From: Bacteroidales bacterium
Lineage (GTDB): Bacteria > Bacteroidota > Bacteroidia > Bacteroidales > UBA932
Length of the DNA: 64,000 nucleotides
Assembly (NCBI GenBank): GCA_017447815.1
Contig: JAFSMS010000019.1
Location: forward strand, 62,001-126,000
Direction: 5' to 3'
In this document: piece by piece, positions 7,924-16,344 of the stretch
How positions within the stretch are numbered: position 1 is the stretch's first letter
Layout: each line of letters begins with the position of its first letter
The notes under the pieces: model-generated
The model's database searches: none
Seen by the model: only the letters and a program-made list of their open reading frames with translations
What the model was told of the DNA's origin: nothing
Program-made: the position numbers and the translations under genes

Positions 7924-8946
7924 ATGGATATAATCCAGCAAGAGAGCATACACACCCTTAAAGCCTTGACGCAAAGTGCCGCCAAGGTGGCCGTCGTGGG
8001 CCATACGCACCCGGACGGAGACGCCCTGGGCGCCACCACCGGCCTGGCCCTTGCCCTGCTCTCCCGGGGCAAAAAGGACGTTTGCTGCGTGTTTTCGGAC
8101 ACGCCGGCCGACAACCTGCAATTCATCCTTTCCCCGGAGGTCACCTACCTCTTTCAGGACCGGAATGCCGAAAAGGCCGAAGCCTGTATCCGGGAAGCCG
8201 ACCTCGTGTTCCTGCTGGACTGCAACGCCTTCGACCGTACGGAAGGCCTCAAGGACGCCCTGGAGGCCTCTTCCGCCCGGAAAATCCTGATCGACCATCA
8301 CCTGAATCCCGACAGGTCCCGCTTCGATGCGGCCTTCTCCACGCCGGAGATTTCGTCGGCCTCGGAGTTGCTGTACTGGGTTCTCAAGGCCCTGGAATGG
8401 GATGTGACGCTTCCCGTGGGCACGGCCCTCCTCACCGGCATGACCACGGACACCAACAACTTTGCCAACTCCGTGTATCCTTCCACCTTCCGGATGGCGT
8501 CGGAACTGATCGCCGCCGGCGTGGACCGGGACGCTCTTCTGCAGAAAATCTACAGCAGTTACCGCGAAAACCGGGTCCGGCTCATGGGGTACATGCAGTA
8601 TGAAGGGCTCCGGCTCCTGCCCGGCGGCGGCGCCTACATGATTCTCACCCGGGACATCCAGCGTCGCTTCGACCTCCGCGAAGGAGAGTCCGAAGGCCTC
8701 GTGAACGTCCCGCTCACCATCGGAGCCGTCCGCCTTAGCCTGCTCCTGAAGGAAGACGAGGGGCATTTCCGCGTCTCCATCCGCTCCAGGAAGGGCACGT
8801 CGGCCCAGGCCCTGGCGCAGCGTTACTTCCACGGCGGCGGGCACGAGAACGCCTCCGGGGGGAAACTGTTCATCGGCCCGGATATCGCCTCCCCGCAGGA
8901 GGCCGCCACTTTTGTTGAAAATGCGCTCAAAGATTTCCTGAAATGA
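7924..8946 (+). CDS. DHH/DHHA1 phosphoesterase (NrnA-like oligoribonuclease/pAp phosphatase)
   Basis: A 340-residue DHH-superfamily phosphoesterase resembling NrnA, which degrades very short RNA oligonucleotides and dephosphorylates 3'-phosphoadenosine 5'-phosphate. Metal-binding motifs of the DHH domain are visible: GHTHPDGDALGA near the N-terminus, LLDCN, and the DHH signature in IDHHLNPD. The C-terminal DHHA1 domain ends in the substrate-binding GGGHENASGG. ATG 7924 (MDIIQQES) is chosen over the ATG at 7900, which lies in the promoter. It is the first gene of a rightward run and overlaps the next gene by 4 bp. Confidence 0.9.
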   Translation: MDIIQQESIHTLKALTQSAAKVAVVGHTHPDGDALGATTGLALALLSRGKKDVCCVFSDTPADNLQFILSPEVTYLFQDRNAEKAEACIREADLVFLLDCNAFDRTEGLKDALEASSARKILIDHHLNPDRSRFDAAFSTPEISSASELLYWVLKALEWDVTLPVGTALLTGMTTDTNNFANSVYPSTFRMASELIAAGVDRDALLQKIYSSYRENRVRLMGYMQYEGLRLLPGGGAYMILTRDIQRRFDLREGESEGLVNVPLTIGAVRLSLLLKEDEGHFRVSIRSRKGTSAQALAQRYFHGGGHENASGGKLFIGPDIASPQEAATFVENALKDFLK

Positions 8947-9515
8947 AAAAAGGCACCGTCATATTGACCGCCGCTGTTGTCCTGGCCGGGCTGGGCGCCT
9001 GTTCGAAGGCGTCGCTCAAGGCCACCTACGACAAGCAGGCCACCTACATCGAGGGCTTCATCACCGCCCAGATGAAGGCCGATACGAACGCCACCCTGGT
9101 CCGCAACGGCAACGCCTTCCGCCTCACCCTCCACGACACGCTGGACCGCGTCTTCGGAGAGCGGGACTCCCTCCAGGCGGGCGGAAAGGTGGCGCTCTAC
9201 TATGCCTGTTACACCCTGACCAGTTCCTCCATCAGCGTCGGCAACCTCATCGCCACCAATGTGAAGTCCATTGCCGAAATGGCCGACTGGAACCTTTCCG
9301 ACACGCTTCGTTACAAGTTGGACACCCTCACCCTGGACAAAACCATCGTGAGCGGCCTGTACGACGGGCTGCAGGGCGTGCAGGAGTTTGACGAGTGCGT
9401 AATCCTGTTTACCGGAGAATTTGGCTTCGGAAATGCAGAACGGGGCACGATTCCTGCAAGAAGTGCCCTGGCATATCAATTTTGGATCGAGAATATATTA
9501 GACAATGAGAAATAA
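8943..9515 (+). CDS. Divergent FKBP-like lipoprotein
   Basis: A 190-residue predicted lipoprotein with signal peptide MKKGTVILTAAVVLAGLGAC (lipobox cysteine at residue 20). The C-terminal half follows the FKBP peptidyl-prolyl isomerase plan: a DGLQGVQEFDECVILFTGEF segment matches the FKBP central helix and following strand, then an alanine/tyrosine turn. Residues lining the active-site pocket are poorly conserved, so it may be a structural or binding version rather than an enzyme. It overlaps the DHH gene by 4 bp and the next FKBP gene by 11 bp. Confidence 0.7.
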   Translation: MKKGTVILTAAVVLAGLGACSKASLKATYDKQATYIEGFITAQMKADTNATLVRNGNAFRLTLHDTLDRVFGERDSLQAGGKVALYYACYTLTSSSISVGNLIATNVKSIAEMADWNLSDTLRYKLDTLTLDKTIVSGLYDGLQGVQEFDECVILFTGEFGFGNAERGTIPARSALAYQFWIENILDNEK

Positions 9516-10536
9516 CATGCTCAAAAGAATCCCGCTTGCCCTTCTCGCCGGTCTCCTGATGGCAGGCTGTGCAAAGGAAACGACCCTCACCACCGGAGAA
9601 AAGGCCCAGAAGTATATGGAGAAGTTCATTGAGAAGTTCTACCCCTTCGTCACGCCCAATGAATATGGCATCTACGTGCTCGAGGACACGCCCGGCACCG
9701 GCAAGGTCTGGAGCCAGGATTCCCTGTACACCTATGCCACCACCACCATCCGCGGCCTGGACGGCACCATCTCCTCCACGCAGGAAGAGAAACTGGCCCA
9801 GCAACTGGGCACTTACGCCATGGGGAATTACTACGGGCACCGCTTCGTGCAGACGGGAGAGGGACTCAGTTATGCGGGAGTGGACGCCCTTCTGCAGGGA
9901 ATGCGGGAAGGCGGAACGCGGAAGGCCATCATTCCGGCCTGCCTGCTCACCACCAGCCGCTATAATACCTACAATGAATATCTGGCAAACGGCACGCAGT
10001 CGAGCGCCCTGGAATATACCGTTACCCTCGGCGGGCAAGTCAACGACATTGAACAGATGGAAAAGGACAGCCTGGCCCGCTTCATCCGCCGTCACTACGG
10101 AGAGGGCATCAAGCCGATAGCCTACAAATCCGGAGAAGAGGCCGACGGCACTTTTTATTTCCTCACCGACAGTTCGGCCTTCAAAGCCGAAGACAAATTC
10201 CCGGCCGACACCACCATCCGGGTCAACTATACCGGAATGCTCCTGAACGGGCAGGTTTTTGACACCACCCGGGAAAGGGTGGCCAAGGATGCCGGTATCT
10301 ACGACGACGCCAAAACCTATACCACCGCCAATCTGACCATCGCCACCAACTTCACGGAGATGAGGCTGAACGACAGTTCCATGATCGACGGCTTCTCGGC
10401 CGGTATCTCCCAGATGCACTGGCTGGGCCAGAAGGGCGTCGTACTGTTCGTTTCCTCCTTGGGCTATACCAGCAAAGGGAGCGGCCTGAGCATCCCTCCC
10501 TACTCTCCGCTCCTGTTTGAGATAGAACTTCTGTAA
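9505..10536 (+). CDS. FKBP-type peptidyl-prolyl isomerase-like lipoprotein (two FKBP-like units)
   Basis: A 343-residue predicted lipoprotein (signal peptide ending LLAGLLMAGC, cysteine at residue 22). Two FKBP-like units can be traced. A degenerate first unit with EGMREGG-type features lies around residues 95-190. The second, more typical unit (about residues 230-343) has IRVNYTGMLLNGQVFDTT and a GFSAGISQMHWLGQKG segment. The enzyme family accelerates proline isomerisation during periplasmic or surface protein folding. Either ATG 9505 or ATG 9517 could be used; the first overlaps the upstream gene by 11 bp. Confidence 0.8.
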   Translation: MRNNMLKRIPLALLAGLLMAGCAKETTLTTGEKAQKYMEKFIEKFYPFVTPNEYGIYVLEDTPGTGKVWSQDSLYTYATTTIRGLDGTISSTQEEKLAQQLGTYAMGNYYGHRFVQTGEGLSYAGVDALLQGMREGGTRKAIIPACLLTTSRYNTYNEYLANGTQSSALEYTVTLGGQVNDIEQMEKDSLARFIRRHYGEGIKPIAYKSGEEADGTFYFLTDSSAFKAEDKFPADTTIRVNYTGMLLNGQVFDTTRERVAKDAGIYDDAKTYTTANLTIATNFTEMRLNDSSMIDGFSAGISQMHWLGQKGVVLFVSSLGYTSKGSGLSIPPYSPLLFEIELL

Positions 10537-10538
10537 TC

Positions 10539-11939
10539 ATGGCAGGGACTTCCGTACCTGCAGAGCTCGGGACCAAACCCATCGGCTCGCTGATCCGGCA
10601 ATATGCCGTCCCCGGCATCATCGCCATGACGGCTTCTTCGCTGTACAATATGGTGGACAGCGTGTACATCGGCCATATTGCCGATGTGGGCTCCCTTTCC
10701 ATCGCCGGCCTCGCCGTCACCTTCCCCCTGATGAATATCTCCACGGCTTTCGGCACGCTGGTAGGCGTGGGCGCCGCCACCATGATCTCCGTCCTGCTGG
10801 GACAGAAGAACTACCGGGTGGCCGGGAAGGTCCTGTGCAACGATGTCACCCTGAATATCATCACGGGCGTGATTTTCACCGCCGTCATGCTGCTGTGGAT
10901 GGATCCCATCCTGCGCTTTTTCGGCGCATCGGACGCCACCCTCCCCTACGCCCGGGACTACATGACCATCATCGCCATCGGGAACGCCGTCACGCACCTG
11001 TATTTCGGGATGAACGCCATCATCCGCTCGTCCGGCAATCCCAAACTGGCCATGGGGCTCACCCTGTTCACGGTAACGTCCAACGCCATCCTGGATCCCA
11101 TTTTCATCTTCACGCTGGGCATGGGCATCCAGGGCGCCGCGCTGGCCACCGTCCTGTGCCAGTGCATGGCGCTGGGCTACACCTTCCGGTATTTCCTCAA
11201 CCCCGAGCGCTTCCTGCATCTCCCCCGTTCCTGGAAAATGCTGCGGGTCGATTGGAAGATCGCCAAAGACTCCCTGGCCATCGGCATGGGGCCGTTCCTG
11301 ATGAACCTTGCCAGTTGCATTGTGGTGCTGTTCATCAACCAGCAACTGGTCAAGTGGGGCGGAGACCTGTCCATCGGCGCGTATGGCATCGTGAACCGCA
11401 TCAGTTTCCTCTTCGTGATGATCGTGATGGGATTCAACCAGGGCATGCAGCCCATCGCCGGCTATAATTTCGGTGCCCGGCAATACGGCCGTGTCCGGGA
11501 AGTCTATATCAAAACCGCCGGGTGGGCCACGCTCGTGCTCTGCATCGGCTTCCTCTTTTCCGAATTCCTCTCGGCGCCGATGGTCAGAATCTTTACCAGC
11601 GACCCCATCCTCATAGAAAAAGCCTCCCACGGCCTCCGGGTGATGAACCTCGCCTTCCCCATCATCGGCTTCCAGATGGTCACCACCAATCTGTTCCAGT
11701 GTCTGGGCATGGTCAAAAAGTCCGTCTTCCTGTCCCTGTCGCGGCAACTGCTCTTCCTCCTCCCCTGCATTTATCTCCTGCCTCCGCTGCTGGAGTCGGA
11801 GAGCGGTGTCTGGTACAGTTTCCCCATATCCGATACCATCGCGGCCGTCATCACCGCCCTTTTCGGCCTGAGCCTTCTCAGGAAACTCGGAAAACTGCAG
11901 GACGGGGATGATCCCGGGATTCTGGGGAGCCAGATTTAG
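10539..11939 (+). CDS. MATE family multidrug/sodium antiporter
   Basis: A 466-residue inner-membrane protein of the MATE family (MepA/NorM type), which exports cationic or organic compounds in exchange for sodium or protons. The N-terminal motif QYAVPGIIAMTASSLYNMVDS and the paralogous second-half segment FNQGMQPIAGYNFGA are typical. About twelve hydrophobic segments are visible in two similar halves. It starts 2 bp after the FKBP gene. Its exported substrate is unknown. The stop codon is directly followed by the interspersed repeat that precedes the kinase gene. Confidence 0.92.
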   Translation: MAGTSVPAELGTKPIGSLIRQYAVPGIIAMTASSLYNMVDSVYIGHIADVGSLSIAGLAVTFPLMNISTAFGTLVGVGAATMISVLLGQKNYRVAGKVLCNDVTLNIITGVIFTAVMLLWMDPILRFFGASDATLPYARDYMTIIAIGNAVTHLYFGMNAIIRSSGNPKLAMGLTLFTVTSNAILDPIFIFTLGMGIQGAALATVLCQCMALGYTFRYFLNPERFLHLPRSWKMLRVDWKIAKDSLAIGMGPFLMNLASCIVVLFINQQLVKWGGDLSIGAYGIVNRISFLFVMIVMGFNQGMQPIAGYNFGARQYGRVREVYIKTAGWATLVLCIGFLFSEFLSAPMVRIFTSDPILIEKASHGLRVMNLAFPIIGFQMVTTNLFQCLGMVKKSVFLSLSRQLLFLLPCIYLLPPLLESESGVWYSFPISDTIAAVITALFGLSLLRKLGKLQDGDDPGILGSQI

Positions 11940-12012
11940 ATTCTTCACTTCGTTCAGAATGACAAAAGACACGTTCAGAATGACAAAAGACACGTTCAGA
12001 ATGACAAAAGAT
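11940..12012 (+). repeat. Interspersed repeat GATTCTTCACTTC... with 21 bp tandem expansion
   Basis: Immediately after the MATE stop, a GATTCTTCACTTCGTTCAG-type repeat, a sequence class seen widely between Bacteroidales genes, runs into three 21 bp units that begin GTTCAGAATGACAAAAGA (starts at 11952, 11973 and 11994). Because 21 is a multiple of 3, each unit encodes FRMTKDT in the frame of the following kinase gene and provides an in-frame ATG (11959, 11980, 12001). A related copy lies in polA at 56545-56605. Confidence 0.8.
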
Positions 12013-12618
12013 ATGCATACCATCATCAATATCGGCCGGTCTTTCGGCAGTGCCGGCGGCCATATCGGGCATGCCATCGGAGAGAAACTGGGCATCCCCT
12101 TCTACGACAACGAACTCATTTCCAAGGCGGCCGAGGAAGAGGGTTACTCGAAGAGCCTGTTCGCCAAGGGCGAGGAAAAGAGCCTGTTCTCCTTCTCCAG
12201 TTTCTTTGCCTCCAGCCGCCTGGGATACATGGACGGTGGGTATGTCAGCGACAACGTGATGTTCAGCATCCAGAGCGAGGTCATCAAATCCATCGCCGGG
12301 AAGGGGGACGCCATCCTCATCGGCCGATGCGCCGACTACATCCTCCGGGACTTCGACTGCCTCAATGTCTTCATCACCGCACCGGAGGCCTACCGCATCC
12401 AGAGCCTGGTCAAAAGCGAGGGCCTCAGTCCCGAAGAGGCCGAAAAACTGATGCGGCGCAAAGACCGCACCCGGCAAACCTACTACAATTACTACACGTT
12501 CGGCGCCTGGGGGCAGGCCTCCAACTACCATCTCTGCGTGGACAGTTCCATCCTCGGCGTGGAAGGGACGGCCGATCTGATCATCGACTTCGGACGCCGT
12601 ACCGGGAAAATCAAGTGA
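12013..12618 (+). CDS. Cytidylate kinase-like family protein
   Basis: A 201-residue protein of the cytidylate kinase-like family (Pfam Cytidylate_kin2), with N-terminal IINIGRSFGSAGGHIG in the position of the P-loop and later ILIGRCADYIL and RRKDRTRQTYYNYYT. Related proteins phosphorylate nucleoside monophosphates, but this branch is not well characterised. The frame is open upstream through the 21 bp repeats, so longer forms starting at 12001, 11980 or 11959 would add MTKD-type residues. ATG 12013 is chosen because the family homology begins there. It overlaps the next gene by 4 bp. Confidence 0.85.
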   Translation: MHTIINIGRSFGSAGGHIGHAIGEKLGIPFYDNELISKAAEEEGYSKSLFAKGEEKSLFSFSSFFASSRLGYMDGGYVSDNVMFSIQSEVIKSIAGKGDAILIGRCADYILRDFDCLNVFITAPEAYRIQSLVKSEGLSPEEAEKLMRRKDRTRQTYYNYYTFGAWGQASNYHLCVDSSILGVEGTADLIIDFGRRTGKIK

Positions 12619-13847
12619 AGAAAGCAGGCTTCATACTGGCCCTTCTGCTGCTTGCCGTCGCCGGCGGGTTCTGCCTCTCGCACAGCCGTCCGCCGCAGGA
12701 GACGGCCGTGCCCATCGCCTGGCGGGATTCCCTCAACCAGGTCATCACCAACGACCTCTCCTCCCTCCCGGAGATGGACCAGGTGGTGGACAGTTTCATG
12801 ACGTTCTGGAGCCTCCACGGGGTTTCCCTGGCCGTTTGCCGCCACGATTCCCTCCTGTACGCCCGCGGCTACGGAAAGGCCGATGCCGCAGCGCCCATGA
12901 CACCGGGCACCACCCTTCGCCTGGCGTCCGTCTCCAAACTCCTCACCGCCGTGGGCATCATGCGCCTCCAGGAAAAGGGCCTTGTGTTTCTGGACTCTCC
13001 CGTTTTCGGCCCCTGCGGCATCCTTGACGAATACGATTCCTATATCCGGGACGACGATTACTATCTGATTACCGTCGAGCACCTGCTCCGTCACCAGGCC
13101 GGTTTCACCTCCCGGGGCGGAGACCCCGTGTTCTCCCCCTATCCTTCCCAAAAGGAACTCCTGAGGACGCAACTGGCCCGGAAACTGTCCTATGAGCCCG
13201 GAACCACCCAGGAATACTCCAACTTCGGCTTCCTTCTCCTTTCGCTCATCATCGAGAAGGTGTCCGGCCTGCCGTACGAGGCGTTCATGCAGCAGGAAGT
13301 CTTTGCCCCGGCCCGCTGTCACGGCTTCCGCCTGGCCGGCAATTACCTGCAGGACCGGCACCCCGGCGAGAGCCGCTACTATATGCAGGCCGAGGCCGAA
13401 CGGACCCCTTCCTTCGACGGGCGCTTCGCCGCCGTGGAAAAGTGCTACGGAGGCAACAACATCAGCGGCTCGCTGGGGGCGGGCGGCTGGACGGGATCGG
13501 CCGTGGAACTGGCGCGCCTGGTGGCCGCCATTGACGGAAAAGGCCCCCTGGAAGACATCCTGCAGCCGTTTTCCGTGACACAGATGACCAATTACTACGA
13601 TTCCGACACCTTCTCCCTGGGCTGGAACGACACCAAGCCCACCGGGGAATGGACGCGCTCCGGTTCCTTCTCCGGCACCCAGGCCCTCATCAAGACCTTC
13701 CCCGACGGGGAGTGCTGGGTGTTCATCTCCAACACCTCCACCTGGCGGGGCTCCCGCTTCGCCCGCAACATCGGCGCGCTGTTCGAGAATCTCCGCAGCC
13801 GCTTCGACGGCGATCTTCCTGTGCGGGACCTGTTTCGCACGAATTAG
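12615..13847 (+). CDS. Serine hydrolase, class C beta-lactamase fold, membrane or secreted
   Basis: A 410-residue serine hydrolase of the beta-lactamase/penicillin-binding-protein-like family. The start is a GTG at 12615 overlapping the kinase stop (GTGA), giving VKKAGFILALLLLAVAGGF, a signal peptide or anchor. The SxxK motif is SVSK, the second motif is YSN in EYSNFGF, and a Ser/Gly-rich GSFSG near the C-terminus replaces the third motif. Such enzymes may be peptidases or esterases acting in the envelope; beta-lactam hydrolysis is not implied. An earlier open frame from 12327 lies inside the kinase gene and is not used. Confidence 0.82.
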   Translation: MKKAGFILALLLLAVAGGFCLSHSRPPQETAVPIAWRDSLNQVITNDLSSLPEMDQVVDSFMTFWSLHGVSLAVCRHDSLLYARGYGKADAAAPMTPGTTLRLASVSKLLTAVGIMRLQEKGLVFLDSPVFGPCGILDEYDSYIRDDDYYLITVEHLLRHQAGFTSRGGDPVFSPYPSQKELLRTQLARKLSYEPGTTQEYSNFGFLLLSLIIEKVSGLPYEAFMQQEVFAPARCHGFRLAGNYLQDRHPGESRYYMQAEAERTPSFDGRFAAVEKCYGGNNISGSLGAGGWTGSAVELARLVAAIDGKGPLEDILQPFSVTQMTNYYDSDTFSLGWNDTKPTGEWTRSGSFSGTQALIKTFPDGECWVFISNTSTWRGSRFARNIGALFENLRSRFDGDLPVRDLFRTN

Positions 13848-13894
13848 GTCTTTTTCCGGATTTTCGTTATCTTAGCAGGACAAACGAAACTGCT

Positions 13895-15574
13895 ATGGCC
13901 GACGAGAAAATCATCTTTTCCATGAACGGGGTGAGCAAAATCCTCCCGCACAACAACAAAGTTATCCTGAAAGACATTTACCTGGGCTTTTTCTATGGCG
14001 CCAAGATCGGCATCATCGGCCTCAACGGGTCCGGCAAGTCCACGCTTCTGAAAATCATCGCCGGGGTGGAGAAATCCTACAAAGGAGAGGTCGTATGGGC
14101 GCCCGGCTACAGTGTGGGCTACCTGGAGCAAGAGCCGCAGATGGATCCGGAAAAAACGGTTCTGGAGGTGGTGCAGGAGGGGGTACAGCCCGTTATGGAC
14201 ATCCTGGCCGAGTACAATGAGATTTCCATGAAATTCATGGAGCCGATGGATGATGAGCAGATGAACCGGCTCATCGAGCGGCAGGGAGAACTCACCGAAC
14301 AGATCGAGCACGTGAACGGTTGGGAAATCGACTCCAAACTGGAGCGGGCCATGGATGCCCTGCAGTGCCCTCCTTCCGATCAGAAAATCAAGGAACTCTC
14401 AGGGGGTGAACGCCGCCGGGTGGCCCTGTGCCGCCTGCTTCTGCAAGAGCCCGACGTCCTCCTCCTGGACGAGCCCACCAACCACCTGGACACCGAATCC
14501 ATCCAGTGGCTGGAAGCCCACCTGCAGCAGTACAAGGGAACGGTCATCGCCGTCACGCACGACCGTTACTTCCTGGATAACGTAGCCGGCTGGATTCTGG
14601 AACTGGACCGCGGCGAAGGCATTCCCTGGAAGGGCAATTACTCCTCCTGGCTGGAGCAGAAGACCAAGCGCCTGGCCCAGGAAGAAAAGGCCGAATCCAA
14701 GCGCCGCAAAACCCTGGAGCGGGAACTGGAGTGGGTCCGGATGGCCCCGAAGGCCCGCCAGGCCAAACAGAAAGCCCGTCTCGGCGCTTACGAAAAACTG
14801 GCATCGGCCGACACCAAACAAAAGGAAGCCAACCTGGAAATCTATATTCCCAACGGCCCGCACCTGGGCAACAAGGTCATCGTGTTCAACGATGTGTCCA
14901 AGGCCTATGGGGACAAACTGCTCTTCGAGCACCTGAGTTTCGAACTGCCCCCGGCAGGCATTGTGGGCGTCATCGGCCCCAACGGCGCCGGCAAAACCAC
15001 GCTGTTCCGCCTGATCATGGGCATCGAGCAGCCGGATTCCGGCAGCATCGAAATCGGAGAAACGGTGAAAATCTCCTACGTGGACCAGCAGCACCGTTCC
15101 ATCGACCCGGACAAAACCGTGTACGAGACCATTGCCGGCAATTCCGAGTGGGTGCGCATGGGCGGCCGGGACGTGAACGCCCGCGCCTGGGTGTCCCGCT
15201 TCAATTTCTCCGGGGCCGACCAGGAAAAACGCTGCGGCGTGCTTTCCGGCGGCGAACGCAACCGCCTGCACCTGGCGCTCACCCTGAAGGACGAAGGCAA
15301 CGTGCTCCTGCTGGACGAACCCACCAACGACGTGGACGTAAACACCATCCGCGCCCTGGAGGAGGGTTTGGAGAACTTCGCCGGCTGCGCCGTGGTGGTG
15401 AGCCACGACCGCTGGTTCCTGGACCGTATCGCCACCCACATCCTCGCTTATGAGGGAGAGGGAAAGGTAGTCTTCTTCGAGGGGAACTACCAGGAATACG
15501 AAGCCAACCGAAAGGCCCGCCTGGGTGCCGATGCAGAGCCGAAACGATTCAAATACAAGAAATTAATGGAATAG
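13895..15574 (+). CDS. ettA: Energy-dependent translational throttle protein EttA (ABC-F ATPase)
   Basis: A 559-residue ABC-F protein matching EttA in length (555 in E. coli). EttA binds the ribosomal E site and gates entry into elongation according to ATP/ADP. Two ABC domains are present, each with Walker A (GLNGSGKS at about 42-49, and GPNGAGKT in the second), signature LSGGERRR and LSGGERNR, and Walker B LLLDEPTNHLD and LLLDEPTNDVD. The arm between domains is charged, as expected. ATG 13895 is preferred, because the open frame upstream overlaps the hydrolase gene. Confidence 0.94.
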   Translation: MADEKIIFSMNGVSKILPHNNKVILKDIYLGFFYGAKIGIIGLNGSGKSTLLKIIAGVEKSYKGEVVWAPGYSVGYLEQEPQMDPEKTVLEVVQEGVQPVMDILAEYNEISMKFMEPMDDEQMNRLIERQGELTEQIEHVNGWEIDSKLERAMDALQCPPSDQKIKELSGGERRRVALCRLLLQEPDVLLLDEPTNHLDTESIQWLEAHLQQYKGTVIAVTHDRYFLDNVAGWILELDRGEGIPWKGNYSSWLEQKTKRLAQEEKAESKRRKTLERELEWVRMAPKARQAKQKARLGAYEKLASADTKQKEANLEIYIPNGPHLGNKVIVFNDVSKAYGDKLLFEHLSFELPPAGIVGVIGPNGAGKTTLFRLIMGIEQPDSGSIEIGETVKISYVDQQHRSIDPDKTVYETIAGNSEWVRMGGRDVNARAWVSRFNFSGADQEKRCGVLSGGERNRLHLALTLKDEGNVLLLDEPTNDVDVNTIRALEEGLENFAGCAVVVSHDRWFLDRIATHILAYEGEGKVVFFEGNYQEYEANRKARLGADAEPKRFKYKKLME

Positions 15575-15576
15575 TT

Positions 15577-16344
15577 ATGAGCAAGAAAATCATCAGCGCC
15601 GTAGTGATGGGCCTTTTTCTCTGTTTTCAGGGACAGGCCCAGAAGATATGCGCCCACCGCGGATTCTGGCAGTGCGACGAGGCCGTGAATTCCCAGAATT
15701 CCCTTGCCTCGCTTCGTTTGGCCCAGGAGCATGGCCTATGGGGCAGCGAGTTCGACGTCCACCTTACCGCAGATGATATCGTGGTGGTGAATCACGATGC
15801 CGATTTCTACGGAATTCTCATCCATACGAGCGAATACGAAGACCTGCTGACTTACCGTCTTCCCAACGGGGAGACCATTCCCACGCTGTACGAATACCTG
15901 GACCAGGGAAGCCTGTCCCCGTGCATGCTGGTCATGGAAATCAAGCCGCAGGACACCGTGGCGGCATCCCTGATCCTGACCCAGCGCTGCATCCAGGCCC
16001 TGCGTGCCGAAAACCTGCTGGATCCCTCCCGCGTCATGTTCATCTCGTTCAGTTACCCGGTCTGCGAGTGGATCGCCCAGCATCTGCCCGAGTTTGACAA
16101 CCAGTACCTGGAGGGGGACAAAGACCCGGAAACGGTGCATGCGAGCGGCATTAACGGAATCGATTACCACTACAGCGTTTTCAAGAGACATCCGGACTGG
16201 GTGGCCCGCGCCCACGCCCTCGGTATGAGCGTGAATACCTGGACGGTGGACAACAAGGCCGACATGGAATATGTAAAGGGGCTTGGTGTGGATGTCATCA
16301 CCACCAACAAGCCCCTTGTGCTGAAAGAAGTCCTGGGTCTCTAG
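15577..16344 (+). CDS. Secreted glycerophosphodiester phosphodiesterase family protein
   Basis: A 255-residue GDPD-family enzyme with a signal peptide (MSKKIISAVVMGLFLCFQGQAQ). It would release glycerol-3-phosphate from glycerophosphodiesters in the periplasm. The metal and catalytic motifs AHRGFW, EFDVHLTADD and NHDADF are visible, as is VMEIKP in the middle. The C-terminal WTVDNKADMEY is typical. It begins 2 bp after ettA. Its stop overlaps the stop of the convergent esterase gene by 4 bp, leaving no room for a terminator between them. Confidence 0.9.
   Translation: MSKKIISAVVMGLFLCFQGQAQKICAHRGFWQCDEAVNSQNSLASLRLAQEHGLWGSEFDVHLTADDIVVVNHDADFYGILIHTSEYEDLLTYRLPNGETIPTLYEYLDQGSLSPCMLVMEIKPQDTVAASLILTQRCIQALRAENLLDPSRVMFISFSYPVCEWIAQHLPEFDNQYLEGDKDPETVHASGINGIDYHYSVFKRHPDWVARAHALGMSVNTWTVDNKADMEYVKGLGVDVITTNKPLVLKEVLGL

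Noticed and set aside
10500..12095. A 531-codon open frame antisense to the MATE gene
   Set aside because: It is a mirror of the MATE coding sequence and runs through the tandem repeat at 11952-12012.
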